DNA from: 20CM-2-55-15 sp964633285
GTDB taxonomy: Bacteria > Acidobacteriota > Terriglobia > 20CM-2-55-15
DNA length: 64,000 nucleotides
Assembly: GCA_964633285.1 (NCBI GenBank)
Contig: CAZWGA010000009.1
Coordinates: 1-64,000 of the forward strand
Direction: 5' to 3'
Shown: piece by piece, positions 6,345 to 14,926 of the stretch
How positions within the stretch are numbered: position 1 is the stretch's first letter
How the letters are laid out: every line of letters starts with the position of its first letter
Translations under genes and position numbers: made by a program
Notes under the pieces: model-generated
The model's input: the letters and a program-made list of their open reading frames with translations, nothing else
Told to the model about the DNA's origin: nothing
Database searches by the model: none

Positions 6345-7133
6345 CTATTGCGCCGGCGTAAAAGCAGCGCGGCGATTCATTGCGAAGCACGCGTCTGTTT
6401 CTTCGCGGCACACCGGCCGTTCTTCGCCATAGCTGACGGTATTGATCCGGTTGGACTGGACTCCCTGCGATATCAGGTATTCCTTAACAGCGTTGGCGCG
6501 CCTGTCGCCAAGCGCGAGATTGTATTCTTCGCTGCCGCGCTCGTCGCAGTGACCCTCGATGATCATTCGCACGTTCGGATTTGCTTTCAACCATGCAGCA
6601 TTGCCTTGCAGCGTCGCCACCTGGTCGGACCGGATTTCGGCCTTATCGTAGTCGAACAAGACGTCTTTCACGTTTTGATGAAAGACCTCGTCCGGCGTCA
6701 GTGGATTGGTGGACACGGAAGGGCGACCGGAATTACCGGCAGCCGGTTCTGTTGGGGTGTTTACAGTGATGCGCGCGACCGCGGTTGCCGTGCCACCGGG
6801 GCCGGTCGCCGTGGCCGTGTACGTCACTGAGGAGGCCGGATTCACGGAACGATTGCCCGTTGCCGCCACCTCGCCCAGCCCCGGCTCGATTCGCACGGTT
6901 GCGCTGTTGCGCGCTTCCCAGTTCAATGTGGTGGACTGGCCACGATTGATCGTGGACGGTTGTGCGGTCAACGTAATCGCGGGTGCAGGAGTGGCCGGTG
7001 GGGGCTCAGTTCGCGGAGGCAGCGAGTTTGTATCCGGTCCCTTGACCGGTGTTTTTGGATGACATGCAACAGTCAGGAGCGTTGTGAGAATCAGAAATAG
7101 CAGGAAAACTTTTTTGACCCGCGTCGATGTCAT
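6345..7133 (-). CDS. pal: Peptidoglycan-associated lipoprotein with an added Ig-like domain
   Basis: A 262-residue lipoprotein. The lipobox is LLTVAC, with Cys24 the lipidated residue. The C-terminal OmpA-like domain (about residues 150-262) holds LFDYDKAEIR, the NVRMIIEGHCDERGSEEYN diaminopimelate-binding loop and GDRRANAVKEYL, which anchor the outer membrane to peptidoglycan. Between them lies an Ig-like/bacterial-surface domain (about residues 50-125: ITLTAQPSTINRGQSTTLNW ... YTATATGPGGTATA). Classical Pal has no such insert and is about 170 residues, so this one is longer and may reach further. AAGGAGG precedes the ATG by about 8 bases. It lies 82 bases behind tolB, with a hairpin between them. 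Confidence 0.93.
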   Translation of the reverse strand: MTSTRVKKVFLLFLILTTLLTVACHPKTPVKGPDTNSLPPRTEPPPATPAPAITLTAQPSTINRGQSTTLNWEARNSATVRIEPGLGEVAATGNRSVNPASSVTYTATATGPGGTATAVARITVNTPTEPAAGNSGRPSVSTNPLTPDEVFHQNVKDVLFDYDKAEIRSDQVATLQGNAAWLKANPNVRMIIEGHCDERGSEEYNLALGDRRANAVKEYLISQGVQSNRINTVSYGEERPVCREETDACFAMNRRAAFTPAQ

Positions 7134-7162
7134 TAGCTGAGCCTCCTTATGAACAACTATAA

Positions 7163-7181
7163 CGGCGGTCGGTGACCGCCG
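7163..7181 (-). repeat. Perfect 8-bp hairpin between tolB and pal
   Basis: CGGCGGTC (7163-7170), loop GGT, GACCGCCG (7174-7181). The 8-bp GC-rich stem lies in the only sizeable gap of the tol operon. There is no T run, so it is more likely an mRNA-stability or attenuation stem that sets the ratio of pal to the upstream genes than a full stop. Confidence 0.45.
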
Positions 7182-7215
7182 GCGATCGCGCCGATCGATA
7201 TAATGCCGGCGCGAA

Positions 7216-8571
7216 TCATCGTTTGAAATATCCGGACCATGCCGGCGCTGTGTTTTTCCCCGTCGTCGTGAGTTGGCGGAGTTTCATTCCATCAATCGTC
7301 ATCGAAAAAATCTGTCTTGTTCCATTCCGCGAAGATTCAAACGCAAGGTGCCGGCTGTCGGGCGCCCAAGTCGGGCGCTCATTGTCGCCGGCATCGTGCG
7401 TCATTTGTGTGTTGATGCCGGTTCCGAGATCGTGAACGTAGATATCGAAGTTCGACGAACCTCGCGCCGACCGCTGCCACGCAAACGCGATGCGCTGGCC
7501 ATCCGGAGACCACGCCGGCTCATCCGTATGACCGCCCTCTTCCACGAGGCGGGTCACGTTCGTGCCCTCCGCGTCCATGATGTAAATCTGCGGCGAACCA
7601 CTCCGGTCCGAGATGAACGCAATCTGCCGGCCTGTTTTGGGATTCCAGACGGGCGAACTATCCACGCCTTTACTCACGGTCACGCGGCGCATGTTCCTGC
7701 CGTTCCAATCCGCAACGTAGATCTCCATGTCACTGCCGTCACGGCTTGTCGCAAACGCGATCCGGCTTCCATCCGGCGACCATGCCGGTGTCATTGTCGT
7801 GCCGCCCGCCCGTTCAAATGGAAATTGACGGCGATCGTCGGGTGAAAGGATTTCGATGTCCGATGCGCCGCGGCGAAAGGTCGTAAAGGCGATTTTCAGA
7901 TTATCGGGCGCCCAGGCCGGACTCATGGCAATGGAACGATACGACGTCAACGCATGTGCATCGTTGCCGTCGTAATCCATTACGTAGAGTTCTTTCACAC
8001 CGGCCGTGCGTTCGCTGATAAAGGCCAGCCGGGTTTGGGAGATTCCGCCAATGCCGGCACCGAGCTTCTCGACAATGGCATCCGCAAACTTGTGCGCGAT
8101 CAGGCGCGCACCCGCGTCGTTATCTTCGCTTCCGAAACCTGTAGCGATGATCTCGCGGTTTTGGGGATTCTTGAGATCCCAAAGCCGTGCTTCAATGTAA
8201 AACTGCCCCCCTCGCATACGCGAATTGCCGAACGCGATAAACGGCGCATCAACCGTGCCAACCGTCCAGGCGTCGGGTCTGACGTCGGCAGGACCGGAGA
8301 CTTTACCTGAAGGATAGAAACTGCGGCTGACGAGAACCAGACTTCCGGAGTAATCGAGATCGTCCCATAACACTTTATTGAACGTGTTGGTCAGCGACAT
8401 GACTTTCGGATCGGTGACCGTTGACTGAAATTCCGGGATGGCGATTCGGAGACCTTCGGCGCCCACATTCGTGTGTGAATCAATGACACCTCTCTGCTGT
8501 GAGGGACTGCCAGCGGATGCCAACGCGAGTGTTAACACGAAAACCAGAATCAGGCCGGATAGTTTTCTCAT
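7216..8571 (-). CDS. tolB: Tol-Pal system beta-propeller protein TolB
   Basis: A 451-residue periplasmic protein. Signal peptide at residues 1-20 (LILVFVLTLALASAG), an alpha/beta N-terminal domain to about 190, then five to six PD40 propeller blades marked by repeats such as SPAWAPDNLKIAFTTF, TPAWSPDGSRIAFATS, EPAWSPDGQRIAFAW and RPTWAPDSRHLAFESS. TolB shuttles between TolA and Pal and passes on energy-driven signals during cell division. Its start overlaps the tolA stop by 4 bases (ATGA), implying translational coupling. Length is near the usual 430. Confidence 0.95.
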   Translation of the reverse strand: MRKLSGLILVFVLTLALASAGSPSQQRGVIDSHTNVGAEGLRIAIPEFQSTVTDPKVMSLTNTFNKVLWDDLDYSGSLVLVSRSFYPSGKVSGPADVRPDAWTVGTVDAPFIAFGNSRMRGGQFYIEARLWDLKNPQNREIIATGFGSEDNDAGARLIAHKFADAIVEKLGAGIGGISQTRLAFISERTAGVKELYVMDYDGNDAHALTSYRSIAMSPAWAPDNLKIAFTTFRRGASDIEILSPDDRRQFPFERAGGTTMTPAWSPDGSRIAFATSRDGSDMEIYVADWNGRNMRRVTVSKGVDSSPVWNPKTGRQIAFISDRSGSPQIYIMDAEGTNVTRLVEEGGHTDEPAWSPDGQRIAFAWQRSARGSSNFDIYVHDLGTGINTQMTHDAGDNERPTWAPDSRHLAFESSRNGTRQIFSMTIDGMKLRQLTTTGKNTAPAWSGYFKR

Positions 8572-9368
8572 TTGGTGTACTCGAAATAGAAGTTCACGCT
8601 TACACCGCTGCCGCGATAGTCCCCCGGCAATGATGCGAATGGGCTCGATGCAACAATGGCACGTTGAGCCGAGCGATCCAGCGATGGAACGCCGCTGCTT
8701 TGTTTGACGTCGACGTTGCTGACGGTCCCATCGCGCGCAATATCAAAAGTCAAAGACACGCGAGGAGCGCGCTGAACTCGCGCATCGACCAGCGACTTGA
8801 GCCAGTTTTGCGAGATTTTCCGGGTCATGGCTTCAACGTACCAGCCGTACCGGTCTCCAAACGCGGTATCACCAAACCCGACGCCCGCCGAACCCGCGCC
8901 CGTGGAGAATTCTCCATAGGACAGCGAAGGCCTTCCACCTAAACCATAAGGAACAACGTTGCTCGGAGGACTTTCATCGTCGTGCTTCTTTTTTTCCGCG
9001 GCGGCTGCCGGCTTTGGTGGTTTGGGCGCCGCCTTCGGTGCCGCTTTCCTGGGCGCCTTAGGTTCCGGAATCTCGACAGCTTTCACATCCGGCGGCGGAG
9101 GAGGCGCTACTTCGGTCTTGCCCAGGCCCGGATTATCGTTCGCGGGCGCCTCTTCATTGACGACCGGCGGAGCAGGGAGGGCCACACCGGAAATACTCTC
9201 CACCATGGTTGCCTTGATGCCGCCGTCACCGCGGGCTTTGTCGGAACCCCACGGCTTGACATCACCGGAAAGAAACTTGGGCGAAAAAACAACGAACGCG
9301 AACAGCGCGCCGTGCAGAATCACGGATGCGGCAATCCAGCGATCGAATTTGTCTCCGCCGCTTCTCAT
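8568..9368 (-). CDS. tolA: TolA-like / TonB C-terminal domain protein
   Basis: A 266-residue inner-membrane anchored protein. One transmembrane helix near the N-terminus (WIAASVILHGALFAFVVF), a Pro/Ala/Lys-rich periplasm-spanning middle (about residues 75-140, APRKAAPKAAPKPPKPAAA), and a TonB-type C-terminal domain (RAPRVSLTFDIARDGTVSNV ... LDRSAQRAIVASSPFASLPG ending VSVNFYFEYTK). It connects the TolQR motor to TolB/Pal at the outer membrane. It sits in order after tolR with a 4-base overlap and before tolB with another. Databases may call it an energy transducer TonB, but operon position makes TolA the better name. Confidence 0.85.
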   Translation of the reverse strand: MRSGGDKFDRWIAASVILHGALFAFVVFSPKFLSGDVKPWGSDKARGDGGIKATMVESISGVALPAPPVVNEEAPANDNPGLGKTEVAPPPPPDVKAVEIPEPKAPRKAAPKAAPKPPKPAAAAEKKKHDDESPPSNVVPYGLGGRPSLSYGEFSTGAGSAGVGFGDTAFGDRYGWYVEAMTRKISQNWLKSLVDARVQRAPRVSLTFDIARDGTVSNVDVKQSSGVPSLDRSAQRAIVASSPFASLPGDYRGSGVSVNFYFEYTK

Positions 9369-9781
9369 TTCCTGTCCTTCACCGGTTGAGTCACGATAAC
9401 GACATTCTGAATGCCCGCGAGCTTCAGATGATCGAGCACCGTTGCGTAGCTCTGAAAAGGCACCGTCGCGTCGGCGCGCAAATAGATACTCTGACGCGTG
9501 GGATCGAGAAGTCTCTCCTTAATCTTTCTCTCCAGATCATTCACATTGACCAGATCATTCTGCAGAAACACTTCCTGTTTTCCATTGATCGTCACAATCA
9601 GTTTCTCGTCCGAGATCTCGCGGACCATTTTTGTTTGCGGCACATCGACTTCGATTCCGGATTGAATGACCGGCGCCGTCACCATGAAAATGATGAGCAG
9701 TACGAGAACGATATCAATGAACGGGATCATGTTGATCTCGGCCAGCGTCGTTTGTGTTTTGCCTTCGCGCGTGATCGCCAT
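9365..9781 (-). CDS. tolR: ExbD/TolR family biopolymer transport protein
   Basis: A 138-residue protein with one transmembrane helix (INMIPFIDIVLVLLIIFMVT, residues 16-36) carrying the conserved Asp of the proton path (PFIDIVLVLLI), then a periplasmic domain of the ExbD/TolR type. With TolQ it forms the proton-driven motor energising TolA. It begins inside the tolQ stop (TGATG) and overlaps tolA by 4 bases, so the operon is tightly coupled. Length and topology are normal. Confidence 0.94.
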   Translation of the reverse strand: MAITREGKTQTTLAEINMIPFIDIVLVLLIIFMVTAPVIQSGIEVDVPQTKMVREISDEKLIVTINGKQEVFLQNDLVNVNDLERKIKERLLDPTRQSIYLRADATVPFQSYATVLDHLKLAGIQNVVIVTQPVKDRK

Positions 9782-10467
9782 CAGGCGCCGCTCCTTTCCG
9801 CAATGCCGAGCATTTCAACCTGAAGATCATCCAGTTGTCCGCCGATGTTTCGGATGTGATAGACAAACTGGTTGTATGCGATGACTGCGGGAATTGCAGC
9901 AAACAGGCCGAACGCCGTGGCGATCAGCGCATTCGCAATGCCCGGAGCAACGGCGCGCAATGTCGCTGAACTTGCGTTGGCAAGACTCGAGAACGCGGTC
10001 ATTACGCCGACGACGGTTCCGAGAAGTCCGACAAACGGCGCCACGGATGCCGTCGTGGCGAGAAACGTCATCCGGCTTTCGATGCGGGTTAACTGTGCCG
10101 ACGCGGCGCGCTGCAAAACCCTCTGTAGCGCTGCGATCGAAGCCGTCGTCGTGCTCTTCAACGCCAGACTCCCCTGCGATTGAAGCCTGGCGGCGCGAGG
10201 CTGCAGCAAATCCGCGCCGGAATTGAAAACGGGAACCAGCGGCGTAAAACGCAGCGCTTCGCACGCGGTGCTGATTTCAGAGAAACTCTGACCTTTACGA
10301 AAAATCTTCCAGAACGTTTCAGACTCTTTTCGAATTTTCTTCAGCAGGAGAGTTTTTGAAAGAATAATGCCCCAGGACCAGATCGAAAAAACAAGGAGAA
10401 CGCCCAGAACGAGACGCGTAACGATGTCGGTGTTTCGGAGCACCTCAAGCAGATTTATTTCATTCAA
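9781..10467 (-). CDS. tolQ: MotA/TolQ/ExbB proton channel family protein
   Basis: A 228-residue membrane protein with three transmembrane segments (about 15-37, 135-157 and 170-195). The family core is clear: MTFLATTASVAPFVGLLGTV and VAPGIANALIATAFGLFAAIPAVIAYN. Five such subunits surround a TolR dimer to make the motor. The start is a TTG at 10467 with AAGGAG 6 bases upstream; an ATG at 10463 is out of frame and stops at once. It is the first gene of the tol operon and diverges from recN across about 76 bases. Confidence 0.94.
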   Translation of the reverse strand: MNEINLLEVLRNTDIVTRLVLGVLLVFSIWSWGIILSKTLLLKKIRKESETFWKIFRKGQSFSEISTACEALRFTPLVPVFNSGADLLQPRAARLQSQGSLALKSTTTASIAALQRVLQRAASAQLTRIESRMTFLATTASVAPFVGLLGTVVGVMTAFSSLANASSATLRAVAPGIANALIATAFGLFAAIPAVIAYNQFVYHIRNIGGQLDDLQVEMLGIAERSGA

Positions 10468-10505
10468 CGTTGTCTCCTTGAATTTAAAAACTTAAGCCTT
10501 CGCCA

Positions 10506-10535
10506 TTGAAAGATCAACCCCTCCTGGCTTATAAC
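10506..10535 (+). promoter_or_regulatory. Promoter of recN, likely leaderless
   Basis: TTGAAA (10506-10511), spacer of 18, TATAAC (10530-10535). The recN ATG is at 10544, only 8 bases behind the -10 box, so the mRNA would start within about two bases of the start codon. No ribosome binding site is present. No LexA-like palindrome is obvious. Confidence 0.55.
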
Positions 10536-10543
10536 GCCCGGGT

Positions 10544-12202
10544 ATGCTTCGCTTCCTTCGCGTTCGCAATTTCGCTCTCGTCGATCAACTCGAACTACAC
10601 TTTGAAGGAGGCTTTAGTCTCCTTTCCGGTGAAACCGGCGCCGGCAAATCGATCATCGTCGATGCCCTGGGACTGCTTGCCGGATCCAAGGCTTCGGCCG
10701 ACATGGTTCGCACCGGCGAAAGCCGCGCCATAGTTGAGGCCATCTTCGAAACCGATCTGAAAGCCGAACTCGAACGGCTGGGACTGGACTCCGAGAACAA
10801 CGAAGTCATCGTCCGCCGTGAAATCTCTTCCGATGAACGGAACCGTGTGTACATCAACAATCAGCCGAGTACGGTTTCGGCGCTTCGTGAGCTTGCTCCA
10901 TCGCTGCTGGATATTCATGGCCAGCACGAGCAGCAGACATTGCTCGATAACGCCAGCCAGCTTCTCCTGATCGATGCCTTCGCCGATGCACAGACGCTGG
11001 CTGGAAAAGTTCACTCTTTCTTTACTGCAGTGCAGCAAGCCGAAAGCGAACTTGCGGAAATCACGTCGGAACATGCCCGCAAAATCGAGCGTCTGGATCT
11101 GCTCGCGTTTCAACATGAAGAGATCCAGAAAGCCGATCCCAGACCCGGCGAAACCCAGCAGGTCCGGGAACGCCTCGAGGTGCTATCGAACGCCGGAAAA
11201 CTGCTGGAAGCTGCGTCCCGCGGATACGAAGCGCTGTATGAATCGGAGAGTTCGGCCCTGTCCGTGATTGCTCAAACTCAGCGCGCCTTGCGCGATGCTG
11301 CTCAACACGACTCGCGGCTGCAGCCGATTGCAGAACAAATGGATGCAGCGCGGATCTCGATTCAGGATGTTGCGTATGCACTCCGAGACTATGCAGGTCA
11401 GGTCGATGCGGACCCGCAGGAATTGGAACGCGTCCAGGCGCGACTGGCCGAGCTCGAGCGATTACACCGAAAATACGGTCCGGATCTATTGGAACACCTT
11501 CAAAAGGTAAGACGCGAAATGGACAGCATAGGTCTGGCCGAATCAAGAAAAGAGGAATTACAGGTAAAAATCGAAGCGCTCCGGCAGGATTATGCGGAAG
11601 CGGCGGCCGCCCTCAGCAAAAAGCGGCGTCAGGCCTCGAAGAAACTCGAGAGCGCCGTGGAAAGGGAATTGAAGTCCCTGGACATGCCGCATGCGCGCTT
11701 CACCATTGCGTGGACGGACCTCATGCCCGGGAGGCCGAGCGGCATCGATCGGGCGGATCTCCTGATTTCGGCGAATCCCGGGGAAGAGCCGAGGCCGCTA
11801 GAGAAGATTGCATCCGGGGGCGAATTGTCCCGCGTGATGCTGGCCCTCCGCACCGTCCTGGCCGTGGACCGCACGCACAAGACCCTGGTTTTTGATGAGG
11901 TGGATGCGGGCATCGGCGGAAAGGCCGCCGAAACCGTCGGGCTGAAATTGAAGGAACTCTCGGCGCGATATCAGATTCTATGTGTCACACACCTCGCCCA
12001 GATTGCGGCGTTCGCGAACCATCAGTATCGAATCGAGAAACTCGTTCTGGACGGACGCTCGGTGACGCGTGTCGAGAATCTCACCGGGGAAGCGCGCATC
12101 GAAGAACTTGTCCGGATGATGAGCGGCTCGCGGATCACGGATGCCGCGCGCCAGCACGTCAAGGAATTATTGCTTCACGGCCACAAGGACGCCCGGGCCT
12201 GA
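10544..12202 (+). CDS. recN: DNA repair protein RecN
   Basis: A 552-residue SMC-like ATPase acting in double-strand break repair. The N-terminal lobe has Walker A GETGAGKS (residues 29-36) and the typical RecN text LLDIHGQHEQQTLLD near 120-135. A long coiled coil covers about 150-365. The C-terminal lobe has the ABC signature IASGGELSRVMLALR, Walker B KTLVFDEVDAGIGG (about residue 450) and the H-loop LCVTHLAQIAAFA. Length matches RecN (550-560). It starts a plus-strand unit, divergent from tolQ. After the stop codon a weak 6-bp GC stem (AGCCGC/GCGGCT) occurs. Confidence 0.97.
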   Translation: MLRFLRVRNFALVDQLELHFEGGFSLLSGETGAGKSIIVDALGLLAGSKASADMVRTGESRAIVEAIFETDLKAELERLGLDSENNEVIVRREISSDERNRVYINNQPSTVSALRELAPSLLDIHGQHEQQTLLDNASQLLLIDAFADAQTLAGKVHSFFTAVQQAESELAEITSEHARKIERLDLLAFQHEEIQKADPRPGETQQVRERLEVLSNAGKLLEAASRGYEALYESESSALSVIAQTQRALRDAAQHDSRLQPIAEQMDAARISIQDVAYALRDYAGQVDADPQELERVQARLAELERLHRKYGPDLLEHLQKVRREMDSIGLAESRKEELQVKIEALRQDYAEAAAALSKKRRQASKKLESAVERELKSLDMPHARFTIAWTDLMPGRPSGIDRADLLISANPGEEPRPLEKIASGGELSRVMLALRTVLAVDRTHKTLVFDEVDAGIGGKAAETVGLKLKELSARYQILCVTHLAQIAAFANHQYRIEKLVLDGRSVTRVENLTGEARIEELVRMMSGSRITDAARQHVKELLLHGHKDARA

Positions 12203-12225
12203 GCCGCCTCCACTCGGCGAGCGGC

Positions 12226-12253
12226 TTGCAAATACATCGCGAAAGTATATACA
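12226..12253 (+). promoter_or_regulatory. Promoter of the bifunctional nuclease gene
   Basis: TTGCAA (12226-12231), a 16-base spacer, and TATACA (12248-12253). The predicted start of transcription near 12260 leaves a 20-base leader that holds the strong ribosome binding site GGAGGAG (12271-12277) before the GTG at 12281. This contrasts with the leaderless genes around it. Confidence 0.5.
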
Positions 12254-12280
12254 TTGCAGTAAGCAACCGAGGAGGAGCCC

Positions 12281-12766
12281 GTGGAAGTTGAGATGAAAAT
12301 CCGGAGCCTGATGATGGATCCGATCACAAACATGCCCATTGTGATCCTCAAGGAAGCCTGCGGAAGCGGAATCCTTCCCATCTGGGTCGGCGTCTATGAA
12401 GCTAATGCCATTGCGCTCGAAATCGAAAAAGTGGTTACGCCTCGGCCGATGACTCACGATCTCCTCAAGAATGTCCTTGTCGGCCTGGATGCCAGTGTTC
12501 GCAAGGTTGTGGTCACCAATATTAAAGACGACACGTTCTACGCACTGATCTGGCTCGAACGCGACGGAACCCTGGTTTCCATCGATTCGCGTCCGAGCGA
12601 TGCTCTTGCCCTCGCCCTTCGCATCGATTGTCCGATATTCGTCGAAGAAGAAGTGCTCAAGTCTTCCAAAAGTCAGGCCGGCGGCCAGGATCGAATCAAG
12701 GATGAAGAACTCCGGCGGCTGCTTGAAAACCTTCCCGATGAGGATCTCGGCCGCTACAAGATGTAA
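12281..12766 (+). CDS. Bifunctional nuclease family protein (DUF151)
   Basis: A 161-residue protein of the DUF151/bifunctional nuclease family, whose plant and Thermotoga members have been studied as nucleases or as structural unknowns. The conserved block is residues 1-130: MEVEMKIRSLMMDPITNMPI, ILPIWVGVYEANAIALEIE, TPRPMTHDLLKNVL and the signature IDSRPSDALALALRIDCPIF. A short charged tail follows (DEELRRLLENLPDEDLG). Start is a GTG with an excellent ribosome binding site. The usual genomic partners are tRNA methylthiotransferases, which are absent here; it lies alone between recN and the DedA fusion. Confidence 0.92.
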   Translation: MEVEMKIRSLMMDPITNMPIVILKEACGSGILPIWVGVYEANAIALEIEKVVTPRPMTHDLLKNVLVGLDASVRKVVVTNIKDDTFYALIWLERDGTLVSIDSRPSDALALALRIDCPIFVEEEVLKSSKSQAGGQDRIKDEELRRLLENLPDEDLGRYKM

Positions 12767-12795
12767 GACCCTGTGTTCTTCGTGTCTGGCGTTCC

Positions 12796-14853
12796 TTAAC
12801 GGTTTTTCACAACGATCAGTGCGCGTTCGATATTCATCAGATTCGCCCCGCGCGGATGTACGAGGTAGCGCCTTTTCCAAACGGGCCGGAAACTTTCAAT
12901 CTGCTCTCGATCGATCGCCGCTGCGGTCAGGCTGACTTCTTCGAATCCACTTTCCCGCAACAATCGCAGGCATTCCGCGACAAACGCCCCAACCAATTCG
13001 TATGACATGTGCCGCCGCTGACGCAGCAAATCCAGAACGGCGCCCTTTCCCTTGTCGTACGGAAGCCATGCGGAAAACGCTTCGATACGATATCGATTTC
13101 CAAAAACGAAGACAGGCCCCTGACGCAGTTGTTCCAACGAGAAGTGTCCGGCGGTGAATCCCATTTCCCGCATGTGCCGAAGCTCGAGCCAGTCTTCGCT
13201 GACCTCCTCGAGTTGCTCATCGATGAGCGGGTCTGCCCGCCGTGTCCGGTCATACCGCTGAATAAGGCGCAAAGCGGCAATAGGTGTTGCGGGCACGAAC
13301 TCTTTCAAATCGACGATCGCTTCTTCGGCTGCCGGCACCGAGTGAAACTTCATCGCGTGATAAACAGGCAGTCTCTGTTCGGCAGCGAGATAGATGCTGG
13401 GCGTCCAGCCGTGGCGTTCGCAATGCTGGACATAATCCTCGACCGCACGATTAAATAATTCGTCCGGTGCGATCGGATCTCCGCAGGCCAGGGCCACGGA
13501 TCCCTTTGCGGCATATGCGACGAGGCCCTCGCGATCCGCTACAAGCAGATGATGCTTGTCACGCTGAATTGCAAAAGCAGCGAGTGAATCCTTGCCGCAC
13601 ACTCTGAAGATCCGCTCGATATCCTGCCTTGGAGCTTCCAGACGATCTCTCGAAACAAACGGCCGCAAAACGAGAATCAGGATGTAGAGGCGCGCAATCC
13701 AGCCGGTAATCTGCAGTGAGTTCAGAAAGAGGCGCGCATACCGGGTTGTGGGAATGATTCCGGGATCCACAATCAGGATTCCCCCGCGGAATGATTCGGT
13801 AACGGGAGTCGCCTGCAGCGACCACACAAACTGCGGATAAGTTGCGGCGAATCCACTCACGCCGTAGAGAAAAACAATGAGCAGCAACAGAGGAGTGATG
13901 ATGAGTCCTCTCCGCAGAGAAGCGGGATCCGATCTTGTGTAGAACCGTCTTCGAAAATAGATGAGATAAACCAGGAGGATCAGCGCGACCAGTGAGTTCT
14001 GTACATCGAAGCCGCTCGTGAAATGCAGGAGCAGTGAAAAGCCAAGCGCGATGATGGCGACCCACCAGGCGAGTTCTTTGCGGCGCGCCAGATTTCGAGT
14101 GACCTGAAGGAGTGCGACGCCGGTGAACAGCATCAGCGTGCGGCTGCCCTGGGAGACCTCCAGCGGCATCCAGTCGCGAATCTGCCGGAGCAAACTTTCC
14201 GACGTCGGCCACACCGCCGCCAGAATGTTCAATGAGCCCATCAGTCCCATCACAAACGGCAAGGCGTTATGCAGGTCCGACCATTCGAGGTTCTGAAAGA
14301 TCTCGCGGAATCTGCGGATGTGGCGCCATGCAAGAAAAACAAACAAACCGGCGAGCGCTACGGTGAACGCGACGCCGTAAGTGTACCGTTGCGCGCCACG
14401 GATGAATCGGGTGACATTCCCGCCGAAGTAATAACCCGCGAGCGCGGTCGGAACCACCCACAAAACTCCGGCGGCAACGTTGATCGCGGCAAATCGCGCG
14501 ACAGGCATGCCGAAGGCGCCGCAGGCGGCCGGAATAACGATGCGAAATCCGAAAAGAAAACGGCTCGTCAGGAGAAGCAGGTTATCGTGACGTCCGACCC
14601 AGACGATGATTTTCCTGTAAATCGAGTTGGGAGCGAAGCGGCCCTCAAACCAGCTTCTGCCTCGTATCCGTGCAGCGGTGTAGTAAAACTGTGCACTGAG
14701 TGTATTGGCCGCCAGGGCAACGAGGGCGATCGTCGTGATGTTGAAATAACCACGGCTCGCAAGAAAAGATCCCGCGATCAGGACCGCCTCACCTTCGAAG
14801 AAAACACCCGCGAACAGCAGCAGGTAGCCGTATTTGAGGAGGAGCAGTTCCAC
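12796..14853 (-). CDS. DedA domain fused to a phosphatidylglycerol lysyltransferase-like domain
   Basis: A 685-residue membrane protein made of two known parts. Residues 1-200 are a DedA/SNARE-associated domain (GVFFEGEAVLIAGSFLASRG, FLFGFRIVIPAACGAFGMP), a family implicated in undecaprenyl-phosphate or lipid flipping. Several more membrane helices follow (about 200-375). Residues 390-680 match the C-terminal catalytic half of MprF-type enzymes (DUF2156, GNAT-like: LACGDPIAPDELFNRAVEDY, HGWTPSIYLAAEQRLPVYHA, VFVFGNRYRIEAFSAWLPYD), which aminoacylate phosphatidylglycerol with lysine from tRNA or related polar lipids. The inferred role is altering membrane surface charge. The two parts usually occur as separate genes. 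The start ATG is the first in frame. Confidence 0.85.
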   Translation of the reverse strand: MELLLLKYGYLLLFAGVFFEGEAVLIAGSFLASRGYFNITTIALVALAANTLSAQFYYTAARIRGRSWFEGRFAPNSIYRKIIVWVGRHDNLLLLTSRFLFGFRIVIPAACGAFGMPVARFAAINVAAGVLWVVPTALAGYYFGGNVTRFIRGAQRYTYGVAFTVALAGLFVFLAWRHIRRFREIFQNLEWSDLHNALPFVMGLMGSLNILAAVWPTSESLLRQIRDWMPLEVSQGSRTLMLFTGVALLQVTRNLARRKELAWWVAIIALGFSLLLHFTSGFDVQNSLVALILLVYLIYFRRRFYTRSDPASLRRGLIITPLLLLIVFLYGVSGFAATYPQFVWSLQATPVTESFRGGILIVDPGIIPTTRYARLFLNSLQITGWIARLYILILVLRPFVSRDRLEAPRQDIERIFRVCGKDSLAAFAIQRDKHHLLVADREGLVAYAAKGSVALACGDPIAPDELFNRAVEDYVQHCERHGWTPSIYLAAEQRLPVYHAMKFHSVPAAEEAIVDLKEFVPATPIAALRLIQRYDRTRRADPLIDEQLEEVSEDWLELRHMREMGFTAGHFSLEQLRQGPVFVFGNRYRIEAFSAWLPYDKGKGAVLDLLRQRRHMSYELVGAFVAECLRLLRESGFEEVSLTAAAIDREQIESFRPVWKRRYLVHPRGANLMNIERALIVVKNR

Positions 14854-14926
14854 AAGTAATGAAGATTACACAAAAAGAGGAAACACAAGGAACACCACTG
14901 CCGTTGTCTTCTGTGGTAGTGGTCCT
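14854..14926 (-). terminator. Possible terminator between npdG and the DedA fusion
   Basis: Reading the minus strand after the npdG stop, AGTGGT/ACCACT arms (near 14891-14920) are followed by T-rich sequence (GTTCCTTGTGTTTCCTCTTTTTGTG). The stem is only 6 bp, so this would be a weak terminator closing the F420 operon. Confidence 0.35.

Noticed and set aside
6075..6830. 251-codon plus-strand frame across pal and cpoB
   Set aside because: Antisense to two well-identified genes, with no recognisable domain and no start signal.
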